This document shows, one piece after another, positions 43,826 to 47,831 of a stretch of 47,831 bases of DNA (within the stretch, counting starts at the first letter, position 1; each line of letters starts with the position of its first letter). The stretch is from positions 1 through 47,831 of the forward strand of contig NZ_VIFM01000063.1 of assembly GCF_006636215.1 (NCBI RefSeq), read 5' to 3'. The stretch is from Myxococcus llanfairpwllgwyngyllgogerychwyrndrobwllllantysiliogogogochensis (GTDB taxonomy: Bacteria; Myxococcota; Myxococcia; Myxococcales; Myxococcaceae). Both the position numbers and the translations under genes were made by a program. Under the pieces are notes generated by a model. It saw only the letters and a list, made by a program, of their open reading frames with translations. It was not told the DNA's origin and searched no databases.

Positions 43826-46800
43826 ATGACAGTTCCAGACGATTCCGCCCCGGCCTCCCCCAGCCAGCAAGGACGGAAGGTTCCCCCTGTCGATTCCGTC
43901 GCCGCGCCCGGCGCCGCCACCCCTCTGCCCGAACACGCTCCAGCGCACGAGCCCGGACCGCGCCCCGTCCTCTCCGACGAGCAGCGCCAGCGGGTGCTCT
44001 CCACCTTCAACGCCTCCGAGCGGGAGTTCGAGGGCGGCGACACGGTGGTGGCCTGCTTCGAGCAGCAGGTGGACCGTGCGCCCGACGCGACGGCGCTCGA
44101 CTTCGAGGGCACGCGGCTGACGTACCGGGAGCTGGATGAGCGCGCCAACCGGCTCGCGCGCCACCTGCGCTCGTTGAGCGTGGGGCCGGAGACGCGCGTG
44201 GCGCTGTGCGCGGAGCGCTCCGTGGAGCAGGTGGTGGGGATGCTGGGCATCCTCAAGGCGGGAGGCGCGTTCGTTCCGTTGGACCCGGCGCATCCTCCCG
44301 AGCGCCAGGGCTTCATGCTCTCCGACAGCGGCGCGCCCGTGGTGCTCGCGCACCAGCGGGTGATGGACGAGCTGCCGCTGCGGGGCGAGATGCTGGTGGA
44401 GTTGGAGGGCACCCGGCCGGAGTACGCGCACCTGCCCGTCGGACGACTGGACGCGGTCGCCACGCCGGAGCACCTCGCCTACGTCATCTACACCTCCGGT
44501 TCCACGGGACGCCCCAAGGGCGTCCTGGTGCCGCACGCGGGGCTGCGCAATACGGCTTTGGCCGCGGTCCAGGCGCATGGCTTCCGGCCGGAGGACCGGG
44601 TGCTCCAGTTCGCGTCGATGACCTTCGACGCCTCCGTGTGCGAGGTCTTCGCCACGCTGCTCGCGGGTGCGACGCTGGTGCTCGCGCCCCAGGAGCGACT
44701 GCTTCCCGACGCGCCCCTGCGAGCGCTGCTGCGTGAGCGCGCCGTCACCGCCGTCACCCTCACCCCATCCGTGCTCGCGCAATTGGAGACGGAGGGACTG
44801 GAGGGGCTGCGCACCGTCATCTCCGCGGGCGAAGCCCTGCCCATCGCCGTGGCCGAGCGCTGGAGCGAGGGGCGCCGGATGCTCAACGCCTACGGCCCGA
44901 CGGAGGCCAGCGTCTGTGCCGCCATCACTCCGCACGCGGTGGTACCGGGCGCCATCACCCTGGGCACGCCGTGGCCCAACACGCGGCTCTACGTGCTCGA
45001 CGAAGCGCTGGAGCCCCTGCCCCCCGGCGTGGCCGGCGAGCTGTACATCGGCGGCGTGGGCGTGGCCCGTGGATACCTGGGCCGTCCGGACCTCACGGCG
45101 GAGCGCTTCCTGCCCCATCCCTTCAGCCCCATCCCCGGCGCGCGGCTGTACCGCACCGGAGACCTGGCGCGGTGGACGCCGGACGGAGAGCTCGAGTACG
45201 CGGGCCGCGCCGACACCCAGGTGAAGCTGCGCGGCATGCGCGTGGAGCCGGGTGAAGTCGAAGCCCTGCTCGCGCGCCATCCCGAGGTCCGCGAAGTCGC
45301 GGTGCTCGCGCGCGAGGTGACGGCCGGAGAGCTGTCGCTGGTGGCCTTCATCGCCCCGGACGTGGGCCTGGATGCGGCCCGTGTCAGCACGGCCCTGCGT
45401 GCGTGGCTGCGACAGCAGCTCCCCGAGCACCTGGTGCCCTCCGTGCTCATGACGCTCTCCACCCTGCCCCTGACGACCTCGGGGAAGGTGGACCGGCGAG
45501 CGCTGGGGGTGATGCCGCTCGAGCGCGGCGATGCATCGGGCGCCCTCCCTGGAGGCGAGCCTCGAGGAAAGCTGGAGGCGCTGCTCGCGGGCCTGTTCCA
45601 GCAGGTGCTGGGTGTGGAGAGGGTGGGGCGGGACAGCGACTTCTTCGACCTGGGTGGGCACTCGTTGAGCGCGACGCGGCTGCTGGCGCGCGTACAGCAT
45701 GCGGTGGGGGTGGAGCTGCCGCTGAGCGCGCTGTTCTCCCACGCCACGGTGGCCTCCCTGGCGCGCGCGCTGGGGCCCAAGGCCGCGTCGCTCGGAGCGC
45801 CCCTGGCGGGCCCCACGCAGCTTCCCATCGACGCCGTCCCGATGACGTCCCTGGCACAGGAGCGGCTGTGGTTCCTTCAACAGCTTCAGCCCGACTCGGC
45901 GGCGTACCTCGTTGTCGACGCGCTGGAGTTCCGGGGCGTGCTCAGCGTGCCCGCGATGGAAGCCACGCTGCGCCGGATGGTGGAGCGACATGCCGCTCTT
46001 CGCGTCACCTTCACGCCCGTCGAGGGCAGCCCGCGCCTGCACACCCACGCGGTGCACGAGCCCGTGCTCGCCGTGGAAGACCTGTCGCGGCTCCCGCGCG
46101 AGGCGGGGACACCGGAGGCCGTGCTCCAGCGCCGACTGAGTGAAGAAGCCGCGCGCCCGCTCTCGTTGGAAGACGGGCCGCTGTACCGGTTCCGCCTGTT
46201 CAGCGTTGGCCCCGAGCAGCACGTGTTGCTTCTGGTGCTTCACCACCTGGTGGTGGATGGCCTGTCCATGGGCATCCTCCTGAATGAGCTGGCGCGGACG
46301 TACTCCGCCGTCCAGGAAGGCCGTGAGCCCACCCCGGCTCCGGTGACCATGACCTACGCGGATGTCTCCGCGTGGCAGCGCACCCCCGAGGTGCGCGCGC
46401 GTGAGGACATCCACCTCGAGTACTGGAAGCGACAGCTCGCCGGTGCACCGGCGCTGCTCATGCTCCCCACCGACAAGCCTCGACCGCCGGTGCTCTCCGA
46501 CCGGGGCGCGTACTCGCGTCGACACGTGCTGCCCCGCGAGGTCCGTCAGCGCCTGGAGGCCCTGTGCCGGCATCACCAGGTGACGCCATTCATGGCGCTC
46601 TATGCCGTCTTCGCCACCCTGCTCCACCGCTACTCCGGCGAGCAGGAGCTGTGCATCGGCACGCCTGTCTCCGGCCGCAGTCACGAGTCCACGGAGGAGA
46701 TCGTCGGTCTCTTCATCAACACGCTCGTGCTGCGCACCCACCTGTTGCCAGCCGCGCCCTTCTCCATGCTGCTGGCCCACGTCTGGGCGATGTCACTGGA

Positions 46801-47831
46801 GACCTTCAGCCACCAGCACGCCCCTTTCGAGCGGGTCGTCGATGCGCTCCATGTCGAGCGCAGCCTGAGCCACGCGCCGCTGTTCCAGGTGATGTTCGAC
46901 CTGCGCCGCGTCGACTCGCCCCTCTCCTTCACCGGCCTGTCTTCGCAGCACGTCTTCGTCGACAACGGCACCAGCCAGCTCGACCTCGCGCTCACCGCCA
47001 CCGAGCTGCCGGACTCTTCGCTCCAGCTCTTCTTCCAGTTCCGCACCGACCTCTTCGAGCACGCCTCCGTCGAGCGGATGCTGTCCCACTTCGTCCTGCT
47101 GCTGGAGCAGGCCCTCGCCGCTCCCCAGCTTCCCCTCTCCGAACTCTCGCTTCTCGACGCCGACGAGCGACGACGCGTCCTGCTCGACTTCAACGACACC
47201 GAGCGGGCCTTCGACGCAGACGGCACTGTCGCTTCTCTTCTTGAAGCCACGTTCGCTCGCACTCCCGACGCTGTCGCGCTCGTCGCCCCGGATGCCACGC
47301 TCACCTTCGCGCAGCTTCACGCACGCGCGTCGCGTCTCGCGTCCCACCTCGCAGCGCTGGGGGCTCGTCCCGAGGCCGTCGTCGGCGTCTGCGTCGAGCG
47401 CTCCTCGGAGGCCGTCGTCTCGCTGCTCGCCGTTCACCTCACCGGCGCCGCATGCCTTCCGCTGGAGCCGTCTCATCCACCAGCGCGCCGCGCCCTGCTG
47501 CTTCAGCAGTCCCGCGCCAGCCTCGTCGTCGCTTCGCCCTCGCTGTTTGACGGCGTTCAACTCGACGCGGTGCTCGTGCAGCCACAGGACGCCCTGCGAC
47601 CCGGTGCGGCGCTCGCGCAGCCCTCACGCGCGCACCCGGACAACCTGGCGTACATCCTCTACACCTCGGGCTCCACCGGCGTGCCCAAGGGCGTCCTCTC
47701 CACCCAGCAGAACGTCGTCCACTGCTTCGACGCCTTCGACTCCCTCTACTCCACTTCCCCCGGCCACACCTGGGCCGCCTCCGGCAGCCTCTCCTTCGAC
47801 ATCCACCAGGAGGAAATCCTCTTCAGCCTCT
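43826..47831 (+). CDS. Nonribosomal peptide synthetase, partial (A-PCP-C-A)
   Basis: The ATG opens 1335 visible residues; the gene runs past the window edge. Residues about 70-555 are an adenylation domain with YTSGSTGRPKG (222-232), NAYGPTEASVC and GKVDRRAL. Residues about 580-650 are a carrier domain with DLGGHSL (Ser613). Residues about 670-1110 are a condensation domain of LCL look, with HHLVVDG (806-812). Residues about 1130-1335 begin a second adenylation domain (YTSGSTGVPKG, about 1279). Read against the PheA positions, the first pocket is D-A-C-T-I-A-A-V-C-K, close to the Phe type DAWTIAAVCK with Trp239 replaced by Cys, so a larger or aromatic substrate is likely but unproven. No condensation domain precedes the first A, so this is an initiating module. 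The product cannot be predicted from the part seen. Confidence 0.9.
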   Translation, partial: MTVPDDSAPASPSQQGRKVPPVDSVAAPGAATPLPEHAPAHEPGPRPVLSDEQRQRVLSTFNASEREFEGGDTVVACFEQQVDRAPDATALDFEGTRLTYRELDERANRLARHLRSLSVGPETRVALCAERSVEQVVGMLGILKAGGAFVPLDPAHPPERQGFMLSDSGAPVVLAHQRVMDELPLRGEMLVELEGTRPEYAHLPVGRLDAVATPEHLAYVIYTSGSTGRPKGVLVPHAGLRNTALAAVQAHGFRPEDRVLQFASMTFDASVCEVFATLLAGATLVLAPQERLLPDAPLRALLRERAVTAVTLTPSVLAQLETEGLEGLRTVISAGEALPIAVAERWSEGRRMLNAYGPTEASVCAAITPHAVVPGAITLGTPWPNTRLYVLDEALEPLPPGVAGELYIGGVGVARGYLGRPDLTAERFLPHPFSPIPGARLYRTGDLARWTPDGELEYAGRADTQVKLRGMRVEPGEVEALLARHPEVREVAVLAREVTAGELSLVAFIAPDVGLDAARVSTALRAWLRQQLPEHLVPSVLMTLSTLPLTTSGKVDRRALGVMPLERGDASGALPGGEPRGKLEALLAGLFQQVLGVERVGRDSDFFDLGGHSLSATRLLARVQHAVGVELPLSALFSHATVASLARALGPKAASLGAPLAGPTQLPIDAVPMTSLAQERLWFLQQLQPDSAAYLVVDALEFRGVLSVPAMEATLRRMVERHAALRVTFTPVEGSPRLHTHAVHEPVLAVEDLSRLPREAGTPEAVLQRRLSEEAARPLSLEDGPLYRFRLFSVGPEQHVLLLVLHHLVVDGLSMGILLNELARTYSAVQEGREPTPAPVTMTYADVSAWQRTPEVRAREDIHLEYWKRQLAGAPALLMLPTDKPRPPVLSDRGAYSRRHVLPREVRQRLEALCRHHQVTPFMALYAVFATLLHRYSGEQELCIGTPVSGRSHESTEEIVGLFINTLVLRTHLLPAAPFSMLLAHVWAMSLETFSHQHAPFERVVDALHVERSLSHAPLFQVMFDLRRVDSPLSFTGLSSQHVFVDNGTSQLDLALTATELPDSSLQLFFQFRTDLFEHASVERMLSHFVLLLEQALAAPQLPLSELSLLDADERRRVLLDFNDTERAFDADGTVASLLEATFARTPDAVALVAPDATLTFAQLHARASRLASHLAALGARPEAVVGVCVERSSEAVVSLLAVHLTGAACLPLEPSHPPARRALLLQQSRASLVVASPSLFDGVQLDAVLVQPQDALRPGAALAQPSRAHPDNLAYILYTSGSTGVPKGVLSTQQNVVHCFDAFDSLYSTSPGHTWAASGSLSFDIHQEEILFSL

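Overview
The window is high-GC DNA with long secreted lipoproteins, a MYXO-CTERM sorting tail, two sigma-54 enhancer-binding proteins and a large NRPS. This points to a myxobacterium of the Myxococcus/Corallococcus/Pyxidicoccus type. Both ends look like contig edges. Bases 2-17 are one mismatch from the Nextera transposon mosaic end, so the first codons of the first gene are sequencing adapter, and the right edge cuts an NRPS gene.

Left part (1-12.6 kb). An RCC1-repeat protein fragment and a WG-repeat protein are followed by a GH71-like (alpha-1,3-glucanase type) lipoprotein, a small beta-helix-like protein and an outer-membrane barrel protein. Next come a fused dihydroxyacetone kinase (DhaK-DhaL) with a 117-bp tandem-repeat array just upstream, a large MYXO-CTERM exoprotein and a sigma-54 activator of the FhlA/NorR layout. 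The GH71-like and MYXO-CTERM genes share an inverted-repeat operator at nearly the same distance from their start codons. The activator gene is bracketed by two pairs of a 16-bp palindrome, CCACGA-N4-TCGTGG, with a 17-bp period. One pair lies about 80-115 bp upstream of a good -24/-12 promoter for a divergent DUF1348/NTF2-like gene. The other lies upstream of the MYXO-CTERM gene.

Middle part (13-36 kb). In order: a second, FHA-type, sigma-54 activator with a GAYTGA loop and two C-terminal HTH units; family-B DNA polymerase (PolII type); a WYL regulator; a long-chain acyl-CoA ligase; an ABC exporter ATPase with a giant ABC-2 permease/M1 peptidase fusion; two cold-shock genes around a 60-residue charged small protein; a truncated TetR; a MocR (PLP) regulator followed by an AhpD-like gene, with three phased AGTGGC half-sites between them; a 2TM protein; a bacterial PRMT-like methyltransferase; pirin; a JmjC-like oxygenase; and a divergent TldE-like/TldD pair.

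Right part (36.3-47.8 kb). The most unusual locus is a leftward operon. It starts with a 57-codon peptide gene that overlaps a Rieske oxygenase gene by 4 nt, then a di-haem cytochrome c lipoprotein, a penta-haem lipoprotein and a Pro-rich lipoprotein. The peptide has a Ser/Thr/Ala-rich N-terminal half and an acidic amphipathic C-terminus ending in APLALA, and could be a RiPP-type substrate or a small accessory subunit of the oxygenase. Divergent from it run an outer-membrane beta-barrel protein and, 11 bp later, an NRPS with order A-PCP-C-A, cut by the window edge. No rRNA, tRNA, CRISPR array, insertion sequence or phage gene was recognised.
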